Origin: Veillonella absiana
GTDB lineage: Bacteria > Bacillota > Negativicutes > Veillonellales > Veillonellaceae
Length of the DNA: 64,000 bases
Direction: 5' to 3' (one strand)
Assembly (NCBI RefSeq): GCF_032970905.1
Contig: NZ_JAWJZA010000003.1
The stretch's first letter is position 1, and every line of letters starts with the position of its first letter. Below the pieces are notes generated by a model. The model did no database searches. It saw only the letters and a list, made by a program, of their open reading frames with translations, and was not told the origin of the DNA. Below are positions 7,841 through 16,093 of this stretch, one piece after another. Both the position numbers and the translations under genes were made by a program.

Positions 7841-8713
7841 TTTCTCAGTGGTGGTACACAGACGAATCAAATCGTCATTAACAGCATGTTGCAATCCTAT
7901 GAAGGTGTAGTAGCCGCTGAAACAGGTCATGTCAGCGTGCATGAGGCAGGTGCTATTGAATTTTCTGGTCACAAGGTACTAACCATACCATCTCATTTGG
8001 GGAAAATTGATGTGGCAGAGCTTTCACAGTATGTAGAGAATTTCTATAATGATGGGAATCATGAGCACATGGTGTTCCCAGGGATGGTGTATATTTCACA
8101 ACCGACCGAGTATGGCACATTATATACCTTAGATGAGCTCACAGGGATTCGTGAAATTTGCGACAAACATCAAATACATTTCTTTATTGATGGGGCGCGA
8201 TTAGGTTATGGATTAGCATCACGTGATGCGGATGTGACACTACAAGATATCGCTCGATTATCCGACGTGTTTTATATTGGTAGCACGAAAATTGGTGCCC
8301 TTATTGGCGAGGCCGTAGTGTTTACGAAAGAAACACCGAGCCATTTTGTGACGCGCATTAAGCAACATGGTGCATTATTGGCGAAGGGGCGTCTGTTGGG
8401 TATTCAGTTCAGTGAATTGTTCACCAACGATCTCTATATGTCCATTAGTCGTCATGCTATCGATATGGCCGAGCAAGTGAAAGAGTTACTTCATGAATAT
8501 AATTCTAAATTCTATTTGGAATCCCCTACAAATCAACTGTTTGTGATTTTACATAATGATGACGTGAAACGTTTGAGCGAGCACGTACGTGTGGGGTTCT
8601 GGGAATCCTATGATGCGGACCATACGGTAGTGCGTTTTGCCACCAGTTGGTCTACCACACAAGCGCATATTGATGAATTTCGTATAATTTTAGGCGATTT
8701 CGGCAATAAATAA
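7841..8713 (+). pseudogene. 5'-truncated threonine aldolase/beta-eliminating lyase
   Basis: From 7841 the frame reads FLSGGTQTNQIVINSMLQSY and continues through 'TGHVSVHEAGAIEFSGHKV', 'HFFIDGARLGYGLA' and the PLP-lysine loop 'YIGSTKIGALIGEA' (Lys codon 8288-8290) to a normal C-terminus. This is the fold-type I family of low-specificity L-threonine aldolases, which split threonine or allo-threonine to glycine and acetaldehyde. About 60 N-terminal residues are absent and no start codon with a ribosome site precedes the conserved part. An internal ATG at 7886 would omit the PLP phosphate loop, so function is unlikely. Confidence 0.75.
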
Positions 8714-8757
8714 AATACAGTTATAAAATGTTTTTTGAAGGAATGTTTCATGCAAAC

Positions 8758-8798
8758 ACTTTAATTTTATATATTATAGATACTTTAATTTTATATAT
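8758..8798. repeat. 17-bp direct repeat, 24-base period
   Basis: ACTTTAATTTTATATAT occurs at 8758-8774 and 8782-8798 in the AT-rich stretch between the aldolase pseudogene and the GlsB-type gene. Probably a simple duplication in promoter-proximal DNA. Confidence 0.6.
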
Positions 8799-8888
8799 AG
8801 ATTAGGTATTCATCAAAAATTTTAAATTTTATGTGATACAATAACGATGTAGTGTATAGGGAATCTTTTTATCATAGGAGGTCTTATC

Positions 8889-9137
8889 ATGGGATTTATT
8901 TCTTGGATTATTATTGGAGGTCTAGCTGGTTATATTGCTAGTATCTTTATGAAAACAGAAGAAAAAATGGGTAAAATTGCTAACACCGCTGCAGGCGTTG
9001 TAGGTGGTACTGCTGCCAATTATGTATTAGGCAAATTTGGTATCGCTGGCCTAGATGGCTTTGGCATCCAATCCTTAGTTGTTTGCATTATCGGTGCAGC
9101 TGTTGTTATCGGTATTGTAAAAGTCATAAAAAAATAG
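8889..9137 (+). CDS. GlsB/YeaQ/YmgE family membrane protein
   Basis: Small hydrophobic protein of 82 residues with three membrane segments: 'FISWIIIGGLAGYIASIFM', a glycine-rich middle 'IANTAAGVVGGTAANYVLG', and a C-terminal 'SLVVCIIGAAVVIGIVKVI'. This is the transglycosylase-associated (GlsB/YeaQ) family, often induced in stress. Its biochemical role is unknown despite the family name. AGGAGG lies 7 bases before the ATG. It is monocistronic with a strong terminator. Confidence 0.9.
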   Translation: MGFISWIIIGGLAGYIASIFMKTEEKMGKIANTAAGVVGGTAANYVLGKFGIAGLDGFGIQSLVVCIIGAAVVIGIVKVIKK

Positions 9138-9187
9138 TATCACTACTAATTTAACGATAATATATATGCCACTATGTAATAGTGTGT

Positions 9188-9217
9188 AAAAGGCTCGTCT
9201 GGGAGACGAGCCTTTTA
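9188..9217 (+). terminator. rho-independent terminator
   Basis: AAAGGCTCGTCT pairs with AGACGAGCCTTTT across a tiny GGG loop. It ends the GlsB-type gene. Confidence 0.9.
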
Positions 9218-9458
9218 ACTTTCACCATAAGATGATTATGTGTGGAGAATAAGAGACATTTATATGAGATTTACATAATGTATACTACAAAAATACAGAT
9301 GTTTGTGCTATGATTGTGAACATAGGATTAAAGTCAGATATAATCTCGCTAGTTAGGCTATGGAAATTATTAGAGAAAATAGTAAAATACATTGTAAAAA
9401 TAATTCTATAGTGTTAAGATTGTATGTATATTAGATAGAGAAATTTGGAGGCGATCTT
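9218..9458 (+). other. AT-rich leader upstream of ilvE, nothing clear
   Basis: About 240 bases before ilvE. I looked for a T-box (AGGGTGG core, specifier stem, terminator) and for leader peptides rich in Leu/Val/Ile codons and found neither. A promoter must be here, but I see no convincing -35/-10 pair. Confidence 0.4.
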
Positions 9459-10481
9459 ATGAGTCAGAATCTTGATTGGGCTAACCTAGGATTTGGTTAC
9501 CATGAAACAGAATATCGTTATGTAACTAATTATAAAGATGGAAAATGGGATGAAGGCGGTTTAATTACTGATGCTAACGTCGTATTAAACGAATGTGCCG
9601 GCGTATTACAATATGCACAAACTGTGTTTGAAGGTTTGAAAGCGTATTATACAAAAGACGGTCATATCGTATGTTTCCGTCCTGATCTAAATGCAGAACG
9701 TTTGAATAACTCTGCAGAACGTTTGATTATGCCTAAACTTCCTGAAGGTCGTTTCGTAGAGGCGATCAAAGCTGTTGTAAAAGCAAATAAAGATATGGTC
9801 CCACCATATGGTACTGGTGCAAGCCTATATATCCGTCCTTACATGATGGGTACAAATCCTGTTATTGGTGTTAAACCAGCTGATGAATACCAATTCCGCG
9901 TATTTTGCACACCAGTAGGGCCTTACTTTAAAGGTGGGGCAAAACCAATTCGTATCAAAATTTCTGATTATGACCGTGCAGCTCCACATGGTACTGGTGA
10001 TATTAAAGCTGGTCTTAATTATGCTATGAGTTTACATGCCATCGAAGAAGCACATGAACAAGGTTTTGCTGAAAATATGTTCTTGGATCCTGCGACTCGT
10101 ACAAAAGTAGAAGAAACTGGTGGCGCTAATTTTATCTTCATTACAAAAGATAACAAATTAGTAACACCTAAATCCAATAGTATTTTGCCATCTATTACTC
10201 GTCGTTCCTTGATGTATGTAGCAGAACATTATCTTGGTATGCAAGTAGAACATCGTGAAGTATTGTTTAGTGAATTGAAAGACTTTGCAGAAGCAGGTCT
10301 ATGTGGTACTGCTGCAGTAGTATCCCCAGTTGGTTCTATTCATACTAAAGATGGGGACATCAACTTCCCAGCTGGTATGGAAGAAATGGGTCCAACAACC
10401 AAAAAATTATATGATACATTATTGGGTATCCAACATGGTGAAATCGAAGCACCAGAAGGTTGGGTAGTACGTATCGACTAA
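9459..10481 (+). CDS. ilvE: branched-chain amino acid aminotransferase
   Basis: Fold-type IV PLP enzyme that interconverts Leu, Ile and Val with their 2-oxo acids using glutamate/2-oxoglutarate. The 340-residue length and 'LNECAGVLQYAQTVFEGLKAY', then 'LYIRPYMMGT' and 'GTGDIKAGLNYA' (PLP lysine), and 'ETGGANFIFI' match the bacterial and eukaryotic class II BCAT branch. GGAGG lies 8 bases before the ATG at 9459. It is a single-gene unit closed by a terminator; no other ilv or leu genes are in the window, which fits either synthesis or breakdown. Confidence 0.95.
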   Translation: MSQNLDWANLGFGYHETEYRYVTNYKDGKWDEGGLITDANVVLNECAGVLQYAQTVFEGLKAYYTKDGHIVCFRPDLNAERLNNSAERLIMPKLPEGRFVEAIKAVVKANKDMVPPYGTGASLYIRPYMMGTNPVIGVKPADEYQFRVFCTPVGPYFKGGAKPIRIKISDYDRAAPHGTGDIKAGLNYAMSLHAIEEAHEQGFAENMFLDPATRTKVEETGGANFIFITKDNKLVTPKSNSILPSITRRSLMYVAEHYLGMQVEHREVLFSELKDFAEAGLCGTAAVVSPVGSIHTKDGDINFPAGMEEMGPTTKKLYDTLLGIQHGEIEAPEGWVVRID

Positions 10482-10506
10482 TTTTTAGTGGATAGACTCA
10501 ATGACA

Positions 10507-10543
10507 TAAAAAACTAGCAGACAAAATGTCTGCTAGTTTTTTT
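10507..10543 (+). terminator. ilvE: rho-independent terminator of ilvE
   Basis: AAAAAACTAGCAGACA pairs with TGTCTGCTAGTTTTTTT around a short loop; long stem and T-tract. Confidence 0.9.
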
Positions 10544-10593
10544 GTACTGGGTAAGGGCATTTATGATACAAATAGGCCTATAGGGAAGTAAAG

Positions 10594-10627
10594 AAAAAAC
10601 ACTGACTCGGAAAGAATCAGTGTTTTT
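10594..10627 (-). terminator. larA: terminator of the larA-type gene
   Basis: AAAAACACTGA pairs with TCAGTGTTTTT around a 10-base loop. It lies just beyond the 3' end of the minus-strand gene; the A-tract on the plus strand gives the T-tract in its transcript. Confidence 0.85.
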
Positions 10628-10636
10628 GTAAATGTT

Positions 10637-11911
10637 TTATTTAACGACTACAGATACACCATCAGGGATAACTGTCATTGTCGCATCTTTGCCTTTAATT
10701 TCAAAGGCACGTTGTAATGCTTCTTCAAATGTAGAGGCATGTTGCATGTGCATGTCTTTAAACATTTGAGGGTCGCACATATCAGATACCATAATTACGG
10801 TAAATTGATCAAGAATACGAGCTAAAATTTGCATTTCCCATTGGTCAGCAATTGTTTCATTACGAGGCACTGTAGCAATGTAATCAAGTAGGGCGCGAGG
10901 AGATTCTGCTTTCTTCAATGTTTCATAGAAGGATTCACCGCCATGACCGTCGTCACAAGCTGCAATCATGATGATAACACCACCTGGTTTTGTAGTAGCT
11001 TCAGCAGCAGTCATGCCTTTTACTGCTTGATACATATTTTGATCTAGAGGATATCCACCATTTGTAGATACTACAATATCTGCAGGAATTGGTTTTACAC
11101 TAGATAGTTTGGAAACGAATTCACAACCAACTTTATGAGCTTCTACGGAATCACCAGCGAAGGCATTGATGATTTTTTTATCTGCATCGATAACAACGTT
11201 TAGGATGAAAGCTAGTTTTGCTGTTTCTGCTGCATAGAGCATATCTTTATGAATTGGATTATTTTCTAGATTGCCTGTACGAGCATAAGGACTGTTAATA
11301 AATTCACCACAATGGTTGGCCATTACAGTAACCTCAGAGGCGATACCAGGTAGAATGGATTTTCGACCACCAGAGAAACCGGCGAAGAAATGTGGTTCAA
11401 TAAAACCTTCAGAGATTAATAACTCAGTTTCAACGGCTAATTTATTGATGATGCAGTCACCACCAGATGGGAGTACGCCGATTTTAACCATTTGAGAATC
11501 ATCGCTAGAGATATGATTTACAATATGTTCGTTCTTAGCGATGTCTTCACCAAATTTATTTTTGATTTCTTCCTCTGTAGTAGGGCGGTGGAAACCAGTG
11601 GCTAATAAAATCGTAATGTCGATTGTAGGATTGGCTTCTCTAATACGACGAAGTAAGATTGGCATTGTTACATGACTTGGTACAGGGCGAGTGTGATCAC
11701 TAGTGATGATGACCATGTTCTTTTTACCTTGTACGAGTTCTTCCAGTTTTTTAGAACCAATTGGGTTGTTCAATGCTTGTTCTACAAGTTCTTGTTCAGA
11801 TGCAGTTGGCGTATAGTCATGTGCACCTGATGTTAAAATGCCTTGTAGATTGGCCTCTGGAACTTCAATAGTCCAGAACTGTTTGTGATACGGTACTTTG
11901 ATTGCTTTCAT
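10637..11911 (-). CDS. larA: LarA-family nickel-dependent racemase (lactate racemase-like)
   Basis: Expected to racemise a 2-hydroxy acid, classically D/L-lactate, using the nickel pincer cofactor NPN. His108 (in 'ATGFHRP'), His174 (in 'EPHFFAGF'), Lys184 (in 'SGGRKSIL') and His200 line up at the same residue numbers as the cofactor and catalytic residues known for Lactiplantibacillus LarA, and 'SDHTRPVPSH' supplies further active-site residues. The ATG at 11911 has GAGAGG just before it; an ATG eight codons upstream was rejected. The cofactor-making genes larB, larC and larE are not nearby. LarA relatives act on other hydroxy acids too, so lactate is likely, not proven. Confidence 0.85.
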   Translation of the reverse strand: MKAIKVPYHKQFWTIEVPEANLQGILTSGAHDYTPTASEQELVEQALNNPIGSKKLEELVQGKKNMVIITSDHTRPVPSHVTMPILLRRIREANPTIDITILLATGFHRPTTEEEIKNKFGEDIAKNEHIVNHISSDDSQMVKIGVLPSGGDCIINKLAVETELLISEGFIEPHFFAGFSGGRKSILPGIASEVTVMANHCGEFINSPYARTGNLENNPIHKDMLYAAETAKLAFILNVVIDADKKIINAFAGDSVEAHKVGCEFVSKLSSVKPIPADIVVSTNGGYPLDQNMYQAVKGMTAAEATTKPGGVIIMIAACDDGHGGESFYETLKKAESPRALLDYIATVPRNETIADQWEMQILARILDQFTVIMVSDMCDPQMFKDMHMQHASTFEEALQRAFEIKGKDATMTVIPDGVSVVVK

Positions 11912-12151
11912 AATACATTCCTCTCTTATGTACAACTACGATTATAAACAAACAAAAAAAATAAAAACCGTATATAACGTGCTAACAATAATACCCTCAT
12001 GGTATTGCAAGTACGGATATACCCATATAGAGTAATCACACAAACATACATTTAGAATACACACTAGATTCATTTAATTATAGTAAATTTAGAGTCAATC
12101 AAATCATATTGATAGATTATTCAGTATGTTTATGTTTTGATGAAAGTAAAT

Positions 12152-12547
12152 TTATTTTGCAGCCTTTTGTGCAACTTTAGCCATGAATTTTTCATTATCG
12201 ATGATGAAACGTTCATGTGTGCCTTTACCGATGCTACCATGACCATCATTTGCTTCGATGTGGAACGTAATTTTACGGCCATCCACGGCAGTTACCTCTG
12301 CGGTAGCAGTAATAGTAGCGCCTAGAGGAGAAGGAACATCATGTGTGATAGATAGGCTAATACCTACAGTACCTTGACCAGACTCAAGGACGGGCGCTAC
12401 GGCTGCTTGTGCAGCTTCCTCCATAAGAGCGCACATTGCTGGTGTGGCAAATACATCAAGGGCACCACTTTTCATAACTTTAGCGGTGTTTTCAGTGACT
12501 ACAGTTGTTGTTGCTGTAGCTGTCATTCCGATAGTGATATTTGACAT
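12152..12547 (-). CDS. hotdog-fold thioesterase, FlK-like
   Basis: The protein has 131 residues and resembles fluoroacetyl-CoA thioesterase FlK: Thr35 and Glu43 in 'ATPAMCALMEEAA' and His69 in 'SITHDVPSP' are spaced as the FlK Thr/Glu/His catalytic set (each seven lower in number). Bacterial homologues are common and probably hydrolyse ordinary short acyl-CoAs; fluoroacetate resistance should not be assumed. It is transcribed on the minus strand ahead of the larA-type gene but separated by 240 bases, so co-transcription is uncertain. Confidence 0.8.
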   Translation of the reverse strand: MSNITIGMTATATTTVVTENTAKVMKSGALDVFATPAMCALMEEAAQAAVAPVLESGQGTVGISLSITHDVPSPLGATITATAEVTAVDGRKITFHIEANDGHGSIGKGTHERFIIDNEKFMAKVAQKAAK

Positions 12548-12698
12548 AGAAATCCTCTTTTCTTAATACGAAATTACTGACATGTAATAATTAATTGTTC
12601 AATTAAGTTATTTAACTCATTTTATGGTCATTATACCATGTTATCATGATATAATAGGAATTAAATTAAATGTTTAGTACATTAGAAATGGATTATTT

Positions 12699-13496
12699 AT
12701 GAGTGAAAATAAAAAAAATATATATTATGGAATCTCAGGTGAGCGTTGGATCCAAATCATTGCTCTAGTATTAACTATCGCTGTGCTAGTAGGCATCCAT
12801 ATCATAGATCCTAAATTTTATCCCATGGTGTGGCATTTGGCGACAGCTGGACGGATGGATGAAATTGTTCAATTCCTTCGCCACTATGGTACTTGGGCCA
12901 TGCTCATTAGTATGGTACTAGATATTTTCGTCAATGCCGTAGGCTTTTTGCCATCTATCTTTATATCCACAGCGAATGGTATCGTCTTTGGCATGTGGCC
13001 GGGGATTATTATTTCTTGGTTAGCAGAAACCATTGGTGTAGTCATCAGTTTTTATATCATGCGCTATTTCCTCAGAGATGCAGCGGATAAACTGATTTCA
13101 AAAAATAAAACATTGATGAAAGTTGATGATTTTAGTGGGCGCAATGGTTTTGCTGTGATGCTATTTGCTAGAACACTACCATATTTCCCCTCTGGAATCA
13201 TTACGGCATTAGGTGCTATCAGTAAAATTAAACCTCGTGACTATATTATTGCGAATTTAATTGGTAAATTTCCATCTACTGCTCTAGAAGTTGCCATCGG
13301 TACGGATATTGTGAATTTCCGAGAAAATATATCTCGATTGGGAATTATCGTTATCGTGGCGGCCATTGCCTATTTCATTTTGTGGAAGCTCTATCAAAAC
13401 TATATGGAGAAGCAAAAGGCGAAACATGCCATTGAAGATTCAAAATTAACTGAGCATAATGCAGTGGTAGAGAAGAATAACAATGAGGATAACTAA
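12699..13496 (+). CDS. TVP38/TMEM64 (DedA superfamily) membrane protein
   Basis: Integral membrane protein of 265 residues. A first membrane segment (about 15-35) is followed by the VTT/SNARE-associated domain: 'ILISMVLDIFVNAVGFLPS'-like sequence, 'GIVFGMWPGIIISWLAETIG' and the re-entrant motif 'FARTLPYFPSGIITALGAIS'. The C-terminus after about 240 is hydrophilic. The family is linked to lipid scrambling or flipping and envelope homeostasis; the substrate is inferred, not visible. It is monocistronic, with a terminator after it. Confidence 0.85.
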   Translation: MSENKKNIYYGISGERWIQIIALVLTIAVLVGIHIIDPKFYPMVWHLATAGRMDEIVQFLRHYGTWAMLISMVLDIFVNAVGFLPSIFISTANGIVFGMWPGIIISWLAETIGVVISFYIMRYFLRDAADKLISKNKTLMKVDDFSGRNGFAVMLFARTLPYFPSGIITALGAISKIKPRDYIIANLIGKFPSTALEVAIGTDIVNFRENISRLGIIVIVAAIAYFILWKLYQNYMEKQKAKHAIEDSKLTEHNAVVEKNNNEDN

Positions 13497-13553
13497 AATT
13501 ATCTAGAGGTATATAAAATAAAATTTTACTAATACCCTTTAAAGTGATAAAGT

Positions 13554-13595
13554 TAAGGATAGATGAATGTGTACATACCATCATCTATCCTTTTA
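13554..13595 (+). terminator. rho-independent terminator
   Basis: AAGGATAGATGA pairs with TCATCTATCCTT around an 18-base loop and is followed by TT; it closes the TVP38 gene. Confidence 0.8.
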
Positions 13596-13637
13596 TTAGT
13601 ATAGATATGATTTCATTATGATAGTGAGGATATAATC

Positions 13638-14831
13638 ATGAGTTTTTCTATTCCTGAACGCTCTACCTTAAAGGGACCTAATTTTATACGTGCCGTATTT
13701 GAACGCGGTGCTGGCATTCCTGGATTTATTAGCTTTGGTATTGGTAACCCTGCACCAGAGGCGATTCCTGTGAAAGCTATTCAAGACGCATTTGATAAAT
13801 TGGTACATGAAAATCCGATGTTGTTATTACAATATGGCCCTATGCAAGGTGATGCACATTTGGCGGAACAAACATTACATCGCTTGGTGAATACACATCA
13901 TATGAATCCAGACGGACAATCTTTGTTGATCTCTGTAGGTGCTGGTCAATTATTAGGACTTGTACCACGCACAGTGTGCGAACCTGGTGATGAAGTATAT
14001 ATGGATGCATATACTTTCACTAGCGGTATTAATGCCGTTCGTAATACTGGTGCTATTGCAAAAGGTATTGCCATGGATGAATTTGGTATGATTCCAGAAG
14101 CCTTAGACGAAGCTGTAAAATCTGGGAAGGGTAAATATGTATATTTGATTCCTAATTTTCAAAACCCCACAGGTATTACAATGCCATTAGAACGACGCAA
14201 AGCGATTTATGAAGTGGCATCTAAACATGATTTATTCATCTATGAAGATGATCCATATGGTGAAATCCGTTTTGCTGGTGACTATGTGCCAACATTTAAA
14301 TCCTTTGATACGGAGAATCGCGTATTATATGCTGGTTCTTATTCTAAAACATTATCTGCTGGCTTGCGCGTTGGATTCATGTTTGGACCAAAAGAAGTGG
14401 TTGATGTCATTCAAGTATTAAAAAATAACTGTGATGGCCAAATGCCACTCGTTACACAACGTGTTGTATCTACGGTACTTGATAATGTGAGTTATGATGA
14501 ACAAATCGAAGAAGTGCGTCGCGTATATAAAATGAAATGGGATGCTATGTACGAAACATTCCAACAATATGCGAGCTCCAAAGTTCATATCACTGTGCCA
14601 ACAGGCGGTATGTTTGCATGGATGACTATGCCAGAGGATGTGGATTGTGATGCGTTCTTTGAAGCCTGTATGGAACACAAGGTAGGCATTGTACCAAGTG
14701 GTGCTTTCGCTGCTGATGGCATTCCTAATGGACGTGCATTCCGTTTGAGCTATACAGTGCCAACAGTGGAGACTATAAAAGAAGGTATGAAAATCCTTGG
14801 CGAATTGACTGTACAATTCTGCGGGAAATAG
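13638..14831 (+). CDS. PLP-dependent aminotransferase, class I (MocR/ARO8-type)
   Basis: Fold-type I aminotransferase of 397 residues without the GntR-type helix-turn-helix of MocR regulators. 'LIPNFQNPTGITMPLERRKA' and 'YEDDPYGEIRF' are the family motifs, and Lys237 in 'GSYSKTLSAGLRVGF' binds PLP. Likely substrates are aromatic amino acids, 2-aminoadipate or branched-chain amino acids with 2-oxoglutarate. A paralogue at 60957 has its PLP lysine at the same residue number. GAGG precedes the ATG at 13638. Confidence 0.85.
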   Translation: MSFSIPERSTLKGPNFIRAVFERGAGIPGFISFGIGNPAPEAIPVKAIQDAFDKLVHENPMLLLQYGPMQGDAHLAEQTLHRLVNTHHMNPDGQSLLISVGAGQLLGLVPRTVCEPGDEVYMDAYTFTSGINAVRNTGAIAKGIAMDEFGMIPEALDEAVKSGKGKYVYLIPNFQNPTGITMPLERRKAIYEVASKHDLFIYEDDPYGEIRFAGDYVPTFKSFDTENRVLYAGSYSKTLSAGLRVGFMFGPKEVVDVIQVLKNNCDGQMPLVTQRVVSTVLDNVSYDEQIEEVRRVYKMKWDAMYETFQQYASSKVHITVPTGGMFAWMTMPEDVDCDAFFEACMEHKVGIVPSGAFAADGIPNGRAFRLSYTVPTVETIKEGMKILGELTVQFCGK

Positions 14832-15021
14832 TGAGTTATTTCTTATTCCTTCATTAGAAGTTCTCGATAAAATTGTTGATGAAGAAATATAGCACCATTG
14901 ATAGAAAATATTCAATATGCTACAATAAATAAATAGAGTTGTGAAAGCAATCTCTAATTTAGAAATTAATTTTGTATATAGAACGAGAGGCAAGTCCTCC
15001 AGTTAGAAAGTAGGTGTTATT

Positions 15022-15864
15022 ATGGGTTGCAGCGATGGCGGTTGCGGCGGTTGCCCATCTGCATCCGCAGGATGTGGTTCCGCAAATGAACAACAACAGC
15101 AACAACAACCTCAAGATATGACAGCTCCTATGCATGAGTTGAGTAATGTAAAGCATGTCATTGGTATTGTTAGTGGTAAAGGTGGCGTAGGTAAATCCTC
15201 TGTTACTAGTTTGATGGCTATTACACAAGCTCGTAAGGGATACAAGACAGCTATCCTTGATGCTGATATCACAGGGCCTTCCATTCCAAAAGTATTTGGT
15301 TTGAAAGAAAAGGCTTATGCTGATGAAATCGGTATGTATCCTGTCACTTCTAAAGGTGGCGTAGATATTATGTCCGTTAATTTGTTGCTTGAAAATGATA
15401 CGGATCCAGTTCTTTGGAGAGGTCCAATTTTAGGTAATGTAGTTAAACAATTTTATTCGGATGTCATCTGGAAAGATATTGATTACATGTTCGTAGATAT
15501 GCCACCAGGAACTGGTGACGTAGCGATTACTGTATATCAATCCTTGAAATTAGATGGTATTATTATCGTCACATCTCCACAAGATCTCGTATCCATGATC
15601 GTTGAAAAAGCTGTGAAAATGGCTGATATGATGCAAGTGCCAATTATTGGTGTAGTAGAAAACTATTCCTATTTCCACTGTCCAGATAATGGCAAGGATT
15701 ACAAAATCTTTGGTGAAAGCCACATTGAAGAAATTCTTCAAAAATATGGATTGTTATTGCTAGGTCGTCTACCAATTGATCCAACTATTGCAAATCTTTG
15801 TGATAATGGTGCATTGGAAACAATCGAGAAAACAAATCTAGAAGATGTAGCATTGCCAGAATAA
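15022..15864 (+). CDS. mrp: Mrp/NBP35-family Fe-S carrier ATPase
   Basis: P-loop ATPase (280 residues) that binds and transfers Fe-S clusters to apo-proteins. The deviant Walker A 'GKGGVGKSS' (about 52-60), 'ILDADITGPSIPKVFG' and 'YMFVDMPPGTGDVAIT' are diagnostic. The N-terminus is unusual: a Cys/Gly-rich stretch MGCSDGGCGGCPSASAGCGS followed by a run of six Gln, encoded by CAA/CAG repeats. Those cysteines could hold an extra cluster, as in eukaryotic NBP35; this is inference. It is monocistronic with a terminator. Confidence 0.9.
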   Translation: MGCSDGGCGGCPSASAGCGSANEQQQQQQPQDMTAPMHELSNVKHVIGIVSGKGGVGKSSVTSLMAITQARKGYKTAILDADITGPSIPKVFGLKEKAYADEIGMYPVTSKGGVDIMSVNLLLENDTDPVLWRGPILGNVVKQFYSDVIWKDIDYMFVDMPPGTGDVAITVYQSLKLDGIIIVTSPQDLVSMIVEKAVKMADMMQVPIIGVVENYSYFHCPDNGKDYKIFGESHIEEILQKYGLLLLGRLPIDPTIANLCDNGALETIEKTNLEDVALPE

Positions 15865-15967
15865 TCTGGTTACATGTTAACAGCATTGTCTGTCGTGGTG
15901 TTGCTAGAATACTCTGTTATCCTTAGCACACTATGATGAGACTTATTAGAATAGTCTATAGAACAGA

Positions 15968-15999
15968 AACCTCCCTTGATGAAAGGGAGGTTTTTTTAT
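15968..15999 (+). terminator. rho-independent terminator of mrp
   Basis: AACCTCCCTT pairs with AAGGGAGGTT around a GATG loop, followed by TTTTTT. Confidence 0.9.
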
Positions 16000-16093
16000 A
16001 CAATAAATGTATACATGCAATGATGTGGGGGAATGCAAGACGTAGCTATGTATGATACTTTCATTATGTATATATTTATACAAGAGGTGCGCT

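Noticed and set aside
7886..8713. Threonine aldolase-like gene as an intact enzyme from the ATG at 7886
   Set aside because: That start would omit the conserved SGGTQTN segment and the whole N-terminal arm; no ribosome site precedes it.
9218..9458. Possible T-box or leader peptide before ilvE
   Set aside because: No T-box core sequence, no terminator/antiterminator pair and no short frame rich in branched-chain codons.
12152..12547. Fluoroacetate resistance from the FlK-like gene
   Set aside because: The catalytic triad is shared by many ordinary hotdog thioesterases; nothing in the context suggests fluorinated substrates.
14418..15228. Minus-strand frames over the aminotransferase end and the start of mrp
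   Set aside because: Opposite-strand shadows without start signals; the plus-strand proteins are clear.
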